A stretch of DNA of 64,000 bases. Origin: Polaribacter sp. NJDZ03. GTDB lineage: Bacteria; Bacteroidota; Bacteroidia; Flavobacteriales; Flavobacteriaceae. Location: assembly GCF_019263805.1 (NCBI RefSeq), contig NZ_CP079195.1:3583001-3647000 (forward strand), given 5' to 3'. A program made the position numbers and the translations under genes. This document shows, in pieces, positions 33,774 to 43,600 of the stretch (the stretch's first letter is position 1; each line of letters starts with the position of its first letter). The notes below the pieces were generated by a model. It made no database searches. It had not been told where the DNA came from and was given only the letters and a program-made list of their open reading frames with translations.

Positions 33774-34763
33774 ATGAAGAAAATTAGCTTAATTTATGTC
33801 CTTTTGTTTGTGTTTATTTTTTCTTGTAAAGAAAGCTCTAAAGTAGTTAAAACCAAGAGAAAGGTAGCAACAATAGATTCTATTACTGTAAAAAAACACC
33901 TTTACATATTAGCTTCGGATGATATGGAAGGTAGAAATACAGGTACCCCTGGAATTGAAAAAGCTGCGAAATACATAGAAAATGAATTTAAAAAAATAGG
34001 TTTGTCTACTTATGATACTTTAAAGAATTATAGACAAACGTTTACGTTTAAAGATAAAAGCTCTAAAAAGGAAATTACAACTAGTAATATTATCGGTATT
34101 TTAGAAGGGAAATCTAGAAAAAATGAAATTGTAGTTATTTCTGCACATTACGATCATTTAGGCATTGTAAAAAAAGAAGGACAATTAGATAGTATTTATA
34201 ATGGTGCTAATGATGATGCTTCTGGCGTAACAGGAGTTTTGGCTTTGGCAGCATATTTTAAAGCGAAAGGAACTAATGAAAGAACGATTCTTTTTGTTGC
34301 TTTTACAGGTGAAGAAATGGGGTTAATTGGTTCTACTCATTTTGGTAAAGGAATTGATGCGAGTAAATTTGTTGCAGGTATTAATTTAGAAATGATTGGT
34401 AAGGTGCCAAGTTTTGGACCAAATACAGCTTGGTTAACGGGGTTTGAAAGATCTGATTTTGGAAAAATTATTCAGAAAAACTTAATAGGAACTGGTTATC
34501 AGTTATTTGCAGATCCGTATAAAAAGTTTAATTTGTTTTTTAGATCAGACAATGCTTCTTTGGCAAGATTAGGTGTGCCTTCGCATACTTTTTCTACAAC
34601 ACCAATAGATGTTGATAAAGATTATCATCAAGCTTCTGATGAAGCAGAGACTTTAAACATGACGGTAATTACAGAAACAATAAAGGCGGTTGCTAAAGGT
34701 ACAGAGAGCATTATTAGCGGAAAAGATACCCCAACAAGAGTTGTAATTGAAGAAAATAAATAA
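33774..34763 (+). CDS. M28 family zinc aminopeptidase, lipoprotein
   Basis: A 329-residue protein with lipoprotein signal MKKISLIYVLLFVFIFSC. It has a full M28 di-zinc site: SAHYDH, NGANDDASG, FTGEEMGL (catalytic E plus ligand E), INLEMIG and the final His in VPSHTFSTTPIDVDKDYH. It probably trims peptides at the envelope. The DUF4136 lipoprotein gene starts eight bases after it and the TfoX-like gene another eight bases on, so the three form an operon. Confidence 0.93.
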   Translation: MKKISLIYVLLFVFIFSCKESSKVVKTKRKVATIDSITVKKHLYILASDDMEGRNTGTPGIEKAAKYIENEFKKIGLSTYDTLKNYRQTFTFKDKSSKKEITTSNIIGILEGKSRKNEIVVISAHYDHLGIVKKEGQLDSIYNGANDDASGVTGVLALAAYFKAKGTNERTILFVAFTGEEMGLIGSTHFGKGIDASKFVAGINLEMIGKVPSFGPNTAWLTGFERSDFGKIIQKNLIGTGYQLFADPYKKFNLFFRSDNASLARLGVPSHTFSTTPIDVDKDYHQASDEAETLNMTVITETIKAVAKGTESIISGKDTPTRVVIEENK

Positions 34764-34771
34764 TATTTCTG

Positions 34772-35287
34772 ATGAAAAAAGCCCAATACTTCATATTACT
34801 TTTATTAATGAGTTGCTCAACCTCTAAAGTAATTACCGATTATGATGAGAACACCAACTTTAAGGAATACAAAACCTATGCTTTTTTTGATGATATTGGT
34901 GCTGGTTTAAATGAATTTGACGTGGATAGGGCAGCAGATGCACTATTTGAAGAAATGGAAGAAAAGGGTTTTAAAGAAGTAGAAGTTCCTGATTTTTATA
35001 TCAACTTTAAGTCAAAAACATCTGCTCCTAAAGTTACAAATACCATTGCTATTGGTTTAGGAAGTGGAGGTAGAAACGGTGGTTTAGCTGTTTCTGGTGG
35101 AATACCAATTGGAGGAAAAAAACTAGATGAAGAAATAATGGTAGAATTTGTGGATGCCAAAACCAACGAACTTTTTTGGGAAGGAATTTTAATATCAACC
35201 ATAAAAGAGAAAAGAACTCCAGAAAAAAGAGTGCTTTATTTTAAAGAAGTTCTCCATAAAATATTAGATAGTTATCCGCTAAAATAA
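34772..35287 (+). CDS. DUF4136 lipoprotein
   Basis: A 171-residue protein with signal MKKAQYFILLLLMSC. The DUF4136 pattern is visible as TDYDENTNFKEYKTYAFFDD, a glycine-rich middle (IGLGSGGRNGGLAVSGGIPIGG) and MVEFVDAKTNELFWEG. Members are small lipoproteins of unknown role in Bacteroidota and Proteobacteria. It is the middle gene of the M28-DUF4136-TfoX operon. Confidence 0.88.
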   Translation: MKKAQYFILLLLMSCSTSKVITDYDENTNFKEYKTYAFFDDIGAGLNEFDVDRAADALFEEMEEKGFKEVEVPDFYINFKSKTSAPKVTNTIAIGLGSGGRNGGLAVSGGIPIGGKKLDEEIMVEFVDAKTNELFWEGILISTIKEKRTPEKRVLYFKEVLHKILDSYPLK

Positions 35288-35295
35288 AAATAATA

Positions 35296-35652
35296 ATGGC
35301 TTATAGTGAATATTTAGCAGATAGAGTTTCTCAATTTTTAAATGAAAAAAGTGTTTCTTTTATTACTAAAAAGATGATGGGAGGTTTGTTATTTATGGTA
35401 GATGATAAAATGTATGTTGCTGTAATGAAAGAAGAAATTATGGCGCGTATTAATCCTAATATTTATGAAGCATCTTTAGAAAAAGAAGGTTGTAACAAAA
35501 TGAATTTTACAGGAAAACCGATGAAAGGTTTTGTATTTCTCTCTGAAGAAGCAGTAGATTTAGAGGAAGATTTAAACTATTGGTTGCAATTGGCTTTAGA
35601 TTTTAATCCGCTAGCAAAAGCGAGTAAAAAAAGAAAACCCTCTAAAAAATAA
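35296..35652 (+). CDS. TfoX/Sxy N-terminal domain protein
   Basis: A 118-residue protein with the TfoX N-terminal domain: FITKKMMGGLLFMVDDKMYVAVMKEEIMARI, then PMKGFVFLSEEAV and YWLQLALDFNPLAKASKKRK. The competence-linked C-terminal domain of E. coli Sxy is absent, so no role in DNA uptake is implied. Its 3' end and terminator were copied upstream of the next OMP gene (remnant at 36390-36480). Confidence 0.87.
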   Translation: MAYSEYLADRVSQFLNEKSVSFITKKMMGGLLFMVDDKMYVAVMKEEIMARINPNIYEASLEKEGCNKMNFTGKPMKGFVFLSEEAVDLEEDLNYWLQLALDFNPLAKASKKRKPSKK

Positions 35653-35670
35653 TTTAGAGGATTTTTTTTA
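35639..35670. terminator. Terminator between tfoX-like and first OMP paralogue
   Basis: CCTCTAAA (35639-35646) pairs with TTTAGAGG (35653-35660). A T run follows on the plus strand, and an A-rich stretch on the left can act for the minus strand. It overlaps the tfoX-like stop and has a near-identical copy at 36469. Confidence 0.88.
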
Positions 35671-35684
35671 TAATCTTTTATTAT

Positions 35685-36167
35685 CTAGAATTGGTACCTG
35701 ATACCGAATGCTACGTCATTATCAAAATCATTGTATGTATTTCCAAAACCAAATTCTGGCCTTAAATCTAAAGAAAGTAATATTGGTGCGTCTGTAAAAT
35801 TGTACTCAATTCCAATATCACCAGCTGCAAAAGCAAATGTTTCAGAAAAATTATCTTTGTTGTCTTTTCCACTGTAGTTTCCTAAACCACCACCTACACC
35901 AGCATACCAATTAAAACCACCTTCAATATTCCAAATCCATTGGTAAATACCAGTAGCTTTAAAACCGTCGTAGTTTTTGTTGTTTCTTAAACCTAAATCA
36001 ATTTCTAATCTGTTATTATCTCCTAAAGCTCTTTGGTAAGATATTTCTCCTCCAAAACCATCATTATCTCCTAAACGTAAACCGATTGCGTTTTCAGAAA
36101 TACTTTGTGCATTTACAGAAAATGCTCCAGCTACTAATAGACCTATAATTAAAAGTGTTTTTTTCAT
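35685..36167 (-). CDS. Outer-membrane beta-barrel protein, paralogue 1
   Basis: A 160-residue protein with signal MKKTLLIIGLLVAGAFSVNAQ and an eight-strand-like barrel ending in FGIRYQF, a typical outer-membrane C-terminal aromatic. The motif SISENAIGLRLG...GGEISYQRALGDNNRLEIDLGL is shared with the two genes to the right. This copy has an extra DGFGGE/KDNFSETFAF difference and is the most diverged in its loops. The function is unknown. It has its own promoter (36194) and terminator. Confidence 0.85.
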   Translation of the reverse strand: MKKTLLIIGLLVAGAFSVNAQSISENAIGLRLGDNDGFGGEISYQRALGDNNRLEIDLGLRNNKNYDGFKATGIYQWIWNIEGGFNWYAGVGGGLGNYSGKDNKDNFSETFAFAAGDIGIEYNFTDAPILLSLDLRPEFGFGNTYNDFDNDVAFGIRYQF

Positions 36168-36193
36168 GTTTATGTGTGTTTTTTATTATGTTT

Positions 36194-36201
36194 CAAATTT
36201 A
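36194..36201 (-). promoter_or_regulatory. -7 element of OMP paralogue 1
   Basis: The minus strand reads TAAATTTG, a full TAnnTTTG match 27 bases before the ATG. Confidence 0.5.
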
Positions 36202-36389
36202 GATGTTTTACTGTATCTAAATGATCTTTATCCATTGAATTATTGATTCAAAAGGTTTTTCGATAGAAACTTTAGTTTATAATAAAAAAGGTCCAATAGT
36301 TACAGTAGAAGGTTTTTAAAAGGTAAAATAATTTTAAAGTATGCCATAAACGAAACCAATAGAGCTCTTTAAAAGTAAATTTCTAATTG

Positions 36390-36480
36390 CGAGCATTAGG
36401 TTTAAATTATTGATTGTAATTAGCTTTGGGTTTTATCCTGCTAGTAAAAGCGAGTAAAAAAAGAAAATCCTCTAAAAATT
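36390..36480 (+). pseudogene. Duplicated 3' end of the TfoX-like gene
   Basis: This stretch aligns with the end of the TfoX-like gene at a constant offset of about 830 bases. It reads TTTAAATTATTGATTGTAAT against TTTAAACTATTGGTTGCAAT, then shares AAAAGCGAGTAAAAAAAGAA exactly and runs on into the same terminator. The reading frame is broken and the 5' part is unrecognisable. It marks a tandem duplication of tfoX-end, terminator and OMP gene. Confidence 0.85.
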
Positions 36481-36497
36481 AATTTAGAGGATTTTTA
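36469..36497. terminator. Terminator of OMP paralogue 2 (duplicate copy)
   Basis: CCTCTAAA (36469-36476) pairs with TTTAGAGG (36483-36490). It is the duplicate of the hairpin at 35639. Confidence 0.82.
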
Positions 36498-36515
36498 TTA
36501 TAATAAATTAATTAT

Positions 36516-36968
36516 TTAGAATTGGTATCTTACAGAAAGTGCAATATCCGAGTTTACACCGCTTAATCCTCCAGTAATTCCTACTTCTGGTCTATAATCT
36601 AAAGAAAGTAAAATTGGTGCATCAAAATTATATTCAATACCTACAACACCAGCTCCATAAATTGCTGTTCCACCATTAGAAACGATTCCTCCACCAGCTC
36701 CTGCGTACCAATTAAATTTATCTTCTAAATTCCAAACCCATTGGTATAAACCTGTTGCTTTAAAATCAGCAAATTCATTTGCTAAACCCAAATCTACTTC
36801 TAAACGGTTGTTTTCACCTAATGCTCTTTGATAAGATATTTCTCCTCCAACTCCATTTCCGCCACTAAATCTTAGACCAATTGCATTTTCAGAAATACTT
36901 TGTGCATTTATAGAAAATACTCCAGCTACTAAAAGACCAATACTTAAAAGTGTTTTTTTCATATTCAT
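36516..36968 (-). CDS. Outer-membrane beta-barrel protein, paralogue 2
   Basis: A 150-residue protein with signal MNMKKTLLSIGLLVAGVFSINAQ, the shared SISENAIGLRFSGGNGVGGEISYQRALGENNRLEVDLGL start and the ALSVRYQF end. It is closely similar to paralogue 3 in the middle (YGAGVVGIEYNFDAPILLSLDYRPE). The start may be the second ATG (36962); both fit. The function is unknown. Confidence 0.85.
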   Translation of the reverse strand: MNMKKTLLSIGLLVAGVFSINAQSISENAIGLRFSGGNGVGGEISYQRALGENNRLEVDLGLANEFADFKATGLYQWVWNLEDKFNWYAGAGGGIVSNGGTAIYGAGVVGIEYNFDAPILLSLDYRPEVGITGGLSGVNSDIALSVRYQF

Positions 36969-36987
36969 TTGTTTTTTTATTAAAGTT

Positions 36988-36995
36988 CAAAGTTA
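36988..36995 (-). promoter_or_regulatory. -7 element of OMP paralogue 2
   Basis: The minus strand reads TAACTTTG, a full TAnnTTTG match about 20 bases before the first ATG. Confidence 0.5.
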
Positions 36996-37080
36996 TATTT
37001 AATTTTTCATCTAAATGAACTTTATTTATTGAAAAATGAATCCAAAAGAATTTTTCCTTAACAATTTAGCACATAAAAAA

Positions 37081-37116
37081 ACCTTCTAATGATTAACATT
37101 AGAAGGTTTTTTTTAG
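37081..37116. terminator. Terminator of OMP paralogue 3
   Basis: ACCTTCTAATG (37081-37091) pairs with CATTAGAAGGT (37097-37107), an 11-bp stem with A and T runs on either side. It is unlike the other two OMP terminators. Confidence 0.88.
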
Positions 37117-37127
37117 GGGGATTTTTT

Positions 37128-37574
37128 TTAAAACTGATATCTAACGGCTATACCTATATTAGAAGTTAAACCGCCTAAAGCTCCAGAAAAACCAAGTTCT
37201 GGTCTATAATCTAAAGAGGCTACTATTGGGGCATTAAAGTTATATTCAAATCCTACAACTCCAGCTCCGTAAACACCTAATTTACTAGCGGATGCAATTC
37301 CGCCACCAACGCCTGCGTACCAGTTAAATTGTTCTTCGATGCTCCAAAGCCATTGGTACAAACCTGTTACTTTAAAATCGTTAACTTCACTGGCTAAACC
37401 TAAATCTACTTCTAAACGGTTGTTATTTTTTAAATGCTTTTGGTAGGAGATTTCTCCACCTGTTCCATTTCCGCCGCCGATACGAACACCAATTGCATGG
37501 TCGGATATGTTTTGGGCTTTTACTGTTAAACTTACTGCAAATATTAAATTGAGGGCTAATAATATTTTTTTCAT
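37128..37574 (-). CDS. Outer-membrane beta-barrel protein, paralogue 3
   Basis: About 148 residues from the ATG at 37574 (MKKILLALNLIFAVSLTVKAQ signal). An in-frame start at 37598 is rejected because it lies inside the TATTTTTG promoter element. It shares IGVRIGGGNGTGGEISYQKHLKNNNRLEVDLGL and the RYQF end with its two neighbours. It is the oldest-looking copy, with a different terminator. The function is unknown. Confidence 0.85.
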   Translation of the reverse strand: MKKILLALNLIFAVSLTVKAQNISDHAIGVRIGGGNGTGGEISYQKHLKNNNRLEVDLGLASEVNDFKVTGLYQWLWSIEEQFNWYAGVGGGIASASKLGVYGAGVVGFEYNFNAPIVASLDYRPELGFSGALGGLTSNIGIAVRYQF

Positions 37575-37595
37575 TATTTTAAATTGGGGGTTACT

Positions 37596-37627
37596 CAAAA
37601 ATACAACCTTTTTACCCTTTTTTCAAA
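37596..37627 (-). promoter_or_regulatory. Promoter of OMP paralogue 3
   Basis: The minus strand has TTTG (37627-37624), 20 bases, then TATTTTTG (37603-37596), with the ATG 22 bases further on. The -7 box is a full match and the spacing is slightly long. Confidence 0.55.
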
Positions 37628-37660
37628 ATATATGAGGTACTATTTTGCTAGGTAAAATGC

Positions 37661-40600
37661 TTAATTTTCTAACACCTTAATTCTTATCCCTTTAGAATGA
37701 CTGCTAAATTCTGGAGCATACATACTTTGTATAGTTGTAATTCCGTTACTAAAATTACCAGCATTATTAACTCTTACATCATATTCGAAAACATAAACAC
37801 CTTTTGGTAATCGATCAAAAAAGAAGTTCGTTGCAGCATCTTTAGTGCTTTCGTAATATCCTAAATTGTCTTGCCATTTATAGCTAGATAAAACATTTAT
37901 GGGTTCTACTCCAGAAGCTCTCATATCTTTCATGTGAATAAACTCCATATTTCTGTCACTTCTTAACTCAATTCTAACTGTAATTAAATCACCAACCTTT
38001 AACTGTGTGTTTTTTATTATTTCTTGTAACTCTTTACCTGTATCTGAATTTACTTTTAAGAATAATTTCTTATCTAATTTTAACGGAGTTTCTGCAGAAG
38101 TAATTTTATCTAAATCTTCAAAATATTGCCAATACAAACCTCCCCATGCAATTCCTTCTCCTTTCTTGTTGATGGTAATTGCTGCCATTTTTGGTGTAAT
38201 TTCAGACCCATTCCAAGAAGTTTTAAAATAACCAGTTCCGGCTTCTACTTTTACTTCTTCCAACTTTGTTGGATTAATTTCTTTGTCACCAACTTTTATA
38301 GCTACCATATCAGTTACCGATATCCAATCACTTCCATTTAATAATAAAGCATACACTGCTTCAGACGTAGCTTTGGTAGTTTTCCAACTATTGGTTTGCT
38401 TGTTTTTTAGCAACCAAATTTTTAAATTGTCAATATCACTTAGATTCCTCTTCGCTCTTTGAGGCTCATTCGGAATGACACCAACTTCAGAGAAAACCTC
38501 TATCATTAATGCCTGAGTTTCTATAGGAGCTTGATAATAATAGTACCCTGCAGCATTTTCTTTCCAATACATTCCTAATTCATCAGAAGTAATTGAATTT
38601 TCTTTTAATGATTTTAAAATTTTGTTAGCAGTTTCTTTTTTATCATTTCTAAATAATGATAAAGCAATTTGTCCTTTTGCATATAAATTATAATCATTCC
38701 AATAGGTAACAGTTTGATTTCTGTAATAAGCAACCGCTTTTTGCAAGTTGTTATCCATAGAAATGTTGCTGTAAAAACTACGCATATACAAATACTGAAT
38801 GGTAAAATAGTTCAAATTATTTTTAGCTAAATAATCATCATATGCTTTTTTACCTTTCTTTTCTGTTTTTGCTTTTTGTTTGATTTGCTCTGCGTTGTCT
38901 AATAACTTCTTATACTGATCATCCAATTCTTCATCTAAGAACTGTACAGCTTTTTCAATCATTTTTTTTGTTGAAGTATCTAAATCTGTAACGCTCAATT
39001 TTTGCAGATGACCAAAACCAGTTGCAATATGTTGTGTTATAAAATTGCTTTCATTTCTACTACCTTTAAACCAAGGAAAACCACCAGAATTCATCTGAAT
39101 ATCTTGTAATTTATTGATGGCTTTTTCTTGCTCATTTTTCATCTTATTCAAGTCGAATAATAAAGCAATTCTCTTTTTTTGTTCGGTTTCAGATTGTGCA
39201 TCTCTTAACCAAGGAGTTTCTTGAATTATCAAATATTTTAATTCCTCATTTTTTTCTAAGTTTGATAAAAGCGCATCAGAAGATTTCCAAGCATTAAAAA
39301 CCTCTTGAATTTTAGGGTTAGAATTTGCTACAAAACTTGCCAAAGTATTTGCATAATATCTAGAGAAAACTTGCTCTGCACATTCATACGGATATTCCAT
39401 TAAATAGGGCAAAGATTGAATTGCATACCAAACTGGGTTTGATGTCATTTCTAAAGTCAACTTATGGTTTTTTAAAGTAGAAGAAGTATTATTCTTTAAC
39501 TTATCTAAGGTAAAAGTTTTAGTTTCGTTAGATCTTACCCACATTGGTAAAGTTTCTGTAACCAACATTCTGTTGGATAAAACAGGTAAAACATTTTGTT
39601 CACCATCAGAGAAATCACCAGCTTTTGCAACAATTTTATATTGTACTGCTTGCACAGTTTCCGGAATTGATAAACTCCAAGAAACATTGGTATTTCCGTC
39701 TTTATCTACGGTAAATTTTTTGTTAGCATTGAGGTTTTCTAATGCTGTATCAATTTCTTTTCCTGTAATGGCATCTGTTAAAATTAGTTTAGCAAAACCA
39801 CTTAATTGGTTATTTGTTAAGTTGGTTACTTTTGCCGAAAGTGTAATTTCATCTCCTTCACGTAAAAATCTTGGTGCATTTGGTACAATCATCAATTCTT
39901 TTTGCGTAACCGTTTCTAATGTTTTGGTTGCAGATTTTAACGATTTTGTATGTGCTAATAATTGCAATTTCCATTTTGTCAATGCTTCTGGCATTGTAAA
40001 AGAAAAACTTACTTGTCCGTTTTTATCAGTTCTTAATTGAGGTAAAAAGAAAGCAGTTTCATTAAAGTTTTTTCTGATTTGTATTCCTTCTAAAGAGACT
40101 TTTTCTTCTTCCTCTTTAACAAAAGAAACATCATCAACCATTTCACTTTCATCCGTTTCTGTAGATTCAATAATGTTTTCTGAAACTTCTTTTTCATCTT
40201 CAATTACCACAATCATTTCTGGGCTTGGTGCACTCATTTTTGTCATTTTACGTCTTAAATGAAGATTTCTATTCGTTCCAAAACTAAACCCAAACCAATT
40301 ATAAGTATCATAAGAAATTGTTGGGTAACCAGATAGATTTCTTTGAGCATTAACGATGTTAAAATAAGTATTGCTAAAACTATTATTAGCATTACTATGG
40401 GTATAAGAATAATATTTTGGCTTTGAAGCTATCGGATTAAAACTCCAATTATGCGCTTTAAATTCATCTAAAGAAGCATCATACATAGAAGCTAAAACTT
40501 CAGCAGCAAGTTGGTCGTTTTTATCATTTTTAATGGTAAAACTCCAAGTTTCCTCTTGTCCTGGTAATAATTTATCTCTAAATATATTGGTTTCAATTTC

Positions 40601-43600
40601 TATGTTTTCTTTTTCTTGAGTTACATTAATTATTAAACTTCCGCTTTTAAAATAATTATAATTTACAAAGTGATATTTTACAGCAAAACCACCAAGATCC
40701 TCTTTGTTAACCGGTATTTTTATCGTTTTTGTATCATTATTTAATTTAATTAAACGAGTTTCTATAATTGTATGATTTTTTTCAATCTGTACAATTACGG
40801 TAATGTCTTTAGATGCAGAACCTAATTGTATTTCAACCACGTCATCAATTTGATAAGCAGTTTTATCTGCATGAATTACAAATAAGTTATTGTCTGCAAT
40901 TTGTTTCTCTTTTGTAGCTAAAAGTGTAATTATTTTTTCGTCTTTTACCTTCTGATTGAATTTATCTTTACTTTCTAAAACTATTTTATACTTCCCAGAA
41001 ACCCAGTTTTTTGTGTTTTTTAAAAGGAGTTCTTTACTAATTTCAGTGTTAAATTCTTCGTTAAAAATAAGTGTTCCTTTTTTCCAATTAGTGGCATCCA
41101 TTTCATTTTCTGAATAGGAGTCATGAGGAAAAAGTTCTCTAAATTCTCTTTCAGAAATATCTTGATAATCTGGCGCTGCCCAAGGTCTGTCTCTTAACGG
41201 ATTTTTTGGTGCTTCTAATTTATATATTTTGATATTTCCTTTTGCAGGAATAAACTCGCCATTCAAGTTCTTTGTATCAATATTTAAAGTAGTGTTATTG
41301 CTGTTTTTATCGATGTTGTTTTCTGATAAAATAGTTGCAACTAAAGCATGATAGCCAACATTTACAATGCTAGTTGCACTGCGAGTTTCTCCGTTGATAT
41401 CTGTAACGTCTGCGGTGATTTCATAATTAAAAATAGGCAGACTTTCTTTATCAACACTTTCATCTGCAATGGCATTAAATACTATTTTAAACACGCCATT
41501 TTCATCTGTACTAGTTTCTCCGTTTATAATTTCTTGTGAACTCGAAGTTAGGTTTGGTCTTCTCCAATAATACCAACTCGGGTATTGCACTTTTCTGTGC
41601 ACACGATACACCACTTTCGCATCTGTAATATTTGCACCAGAAAATGCTTTTGCAAATCCGTTTATGGTAATGGCATCGTTAATTTTATAGCTTTCTGTAA
41701 TTGGTTTAAATGCTGTTTCAAATTTTGGTCTTTTATATTCTTCAACAGAAATAAAAGAACGATTAGAATATAATCGGATATTACTTTTACTTTTCGAGTT
41801 TTGTTTTATTTCAATAGCATACTGACCCGTTAAACCATTGTTTGGTAAGATAAATTCACCAGCAACAGAACCAAATTCATTCAATTTTAATGCTAGTGTA
41901 TTTACCGTTTGATTGTTTACATCCTTTAAATTAATTTCTATAAAACCATCCGTAAAAACAGTCGATTGGTCTCCTTGTTTTTTAATAACAATCGATTTAA
42001 AATAAACCGTTTGTCCTGGTCTGTAAATACTTCTATCCGTAAAAATAAAAGACTGTAAACTTTCGTTTACTTCATTTGTTTGTCTTCTATTGGTTTTATA
42101 TAAATAATGATTTCCAAAAGTAGCAACATCATCTTTCGTTTTTACTTTGATGATTACATCTTGGTAGTAGTTTTCACTTTTAAAAGAAGCAAATCCGTTT
42201 TTATCTGTCGTTAATGTTTTATTGATAGTTGCACCTCTTATAGGTTTGTTGTTAGATAGCGATACCTCTGCATTTTTAATAGGTTTACCTGTGTTTCTAT
42301 CTACAATTTGATAATTATATTTGTCGTCAAAATTATTTTCAATTAAAGTTAAATCGGTTGCTTGAATTGTAGCTGTTCCAAAAATGGTGTTTTCGCCAAT
42401 AATTTCATCATCCGAAGAAACAATTAAATAATTTCCGTTGTCAAGTTTTGGAAGTATTATTTCTGTACTGTGTTGTAAATAATCTTGTTCATTTCTTAAG
42501 TTGGCATTCCAATTTTTATTTTTCTCTAAAGTGTTTATAAATTTTATTTTAGCACTATTATTATACGTTTTATTGAACTTTTCTAGTTCTGTACTTGTTA
42601 TTTTGTACGCTGTAAAATAGATGTTATCAATATTTTTATAATTGATTAGTGCTCTAGAATTGGTGTTAATTGGCACAAATTGCTCAGCAGTAATAGAAAG
42701 TGATTTTTCTAAAATTTGACTTTTAAGAACCGCACATTTTTGTGCTCCCATACTTCTTGGAAACTCATTAATTACCTCATTACAAATAGAAAAAGCAAGT
42801 GTATTGTTGGCTTGTTCTCTATGGTATTTCGCAATTTGAAAAGTATATAAAGCACTTGCTTCATTTTTGATGAAATATTGTTTTGTTTTATTTAAAGTGC
42901 TTAGATAGATTTTCTTTTTGTGGGTAAAAGTAGCGTGTTCATAAATAAAGTTTATACGTTGAATATCGATATCTACTAAAGCATTTAAATTGTTTTCTTT
43001 AGTATGAAACTGAATTAAATTCTGATAGATTTTTAACGCATTAAATTGTAATGATAAATGATCTTCAGTTTCAATTTTTAAGTCTGAAAAGGTTTTGTAA
43101 TCAGATAAAAAATCTGAATTATCTAACACAAATTTATAAGAAGGTCTGGTAATGCTAGTTTCTGATGATTTATAGAAATCTAAAGCATTATTTGCTAAAA
43201 AATCATATAAAGTTGGTCTGTATGTTTTAGACTCTTTGGAGATTTGTAAAATATCAGAATAGTCATAAATATCTGTTTTCTGTAATACTTCTGCATTTTC
43301 TAAAGAAGTTTCAAAATGACAGTGAATTTCTTTAAAAAGGGTTTCTAAATCCCAAGTTCTAAAATCGCCTTTTTTAAACTCAGAGCTTGTCGAAGAGGCT
43401 ATTTTTGTTCGGTTGTAAAATTTGTATCTATTTTCATTAAAATATTGCCAATATAAATTACCTAGTATGTTCTCTAATACGTTTCTTGTTGGGAATTCGC
43501 TTTTAGCAATATGTTTTTTAAAATTATCAATAATGATTAATTGCGCATCTTCTTCTAATGTTAAGGAATATTTACTTTTATAAAAAAGTGTTTTTATCAA

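Noticed and set aside
39573..40040. 155-residue plus-strand ORF inside the macroglobulin gene
   Set aside because: Antisense shadow of a clear 2041-residue gene; Ser/Val-rich composition without motifs or a promoter.
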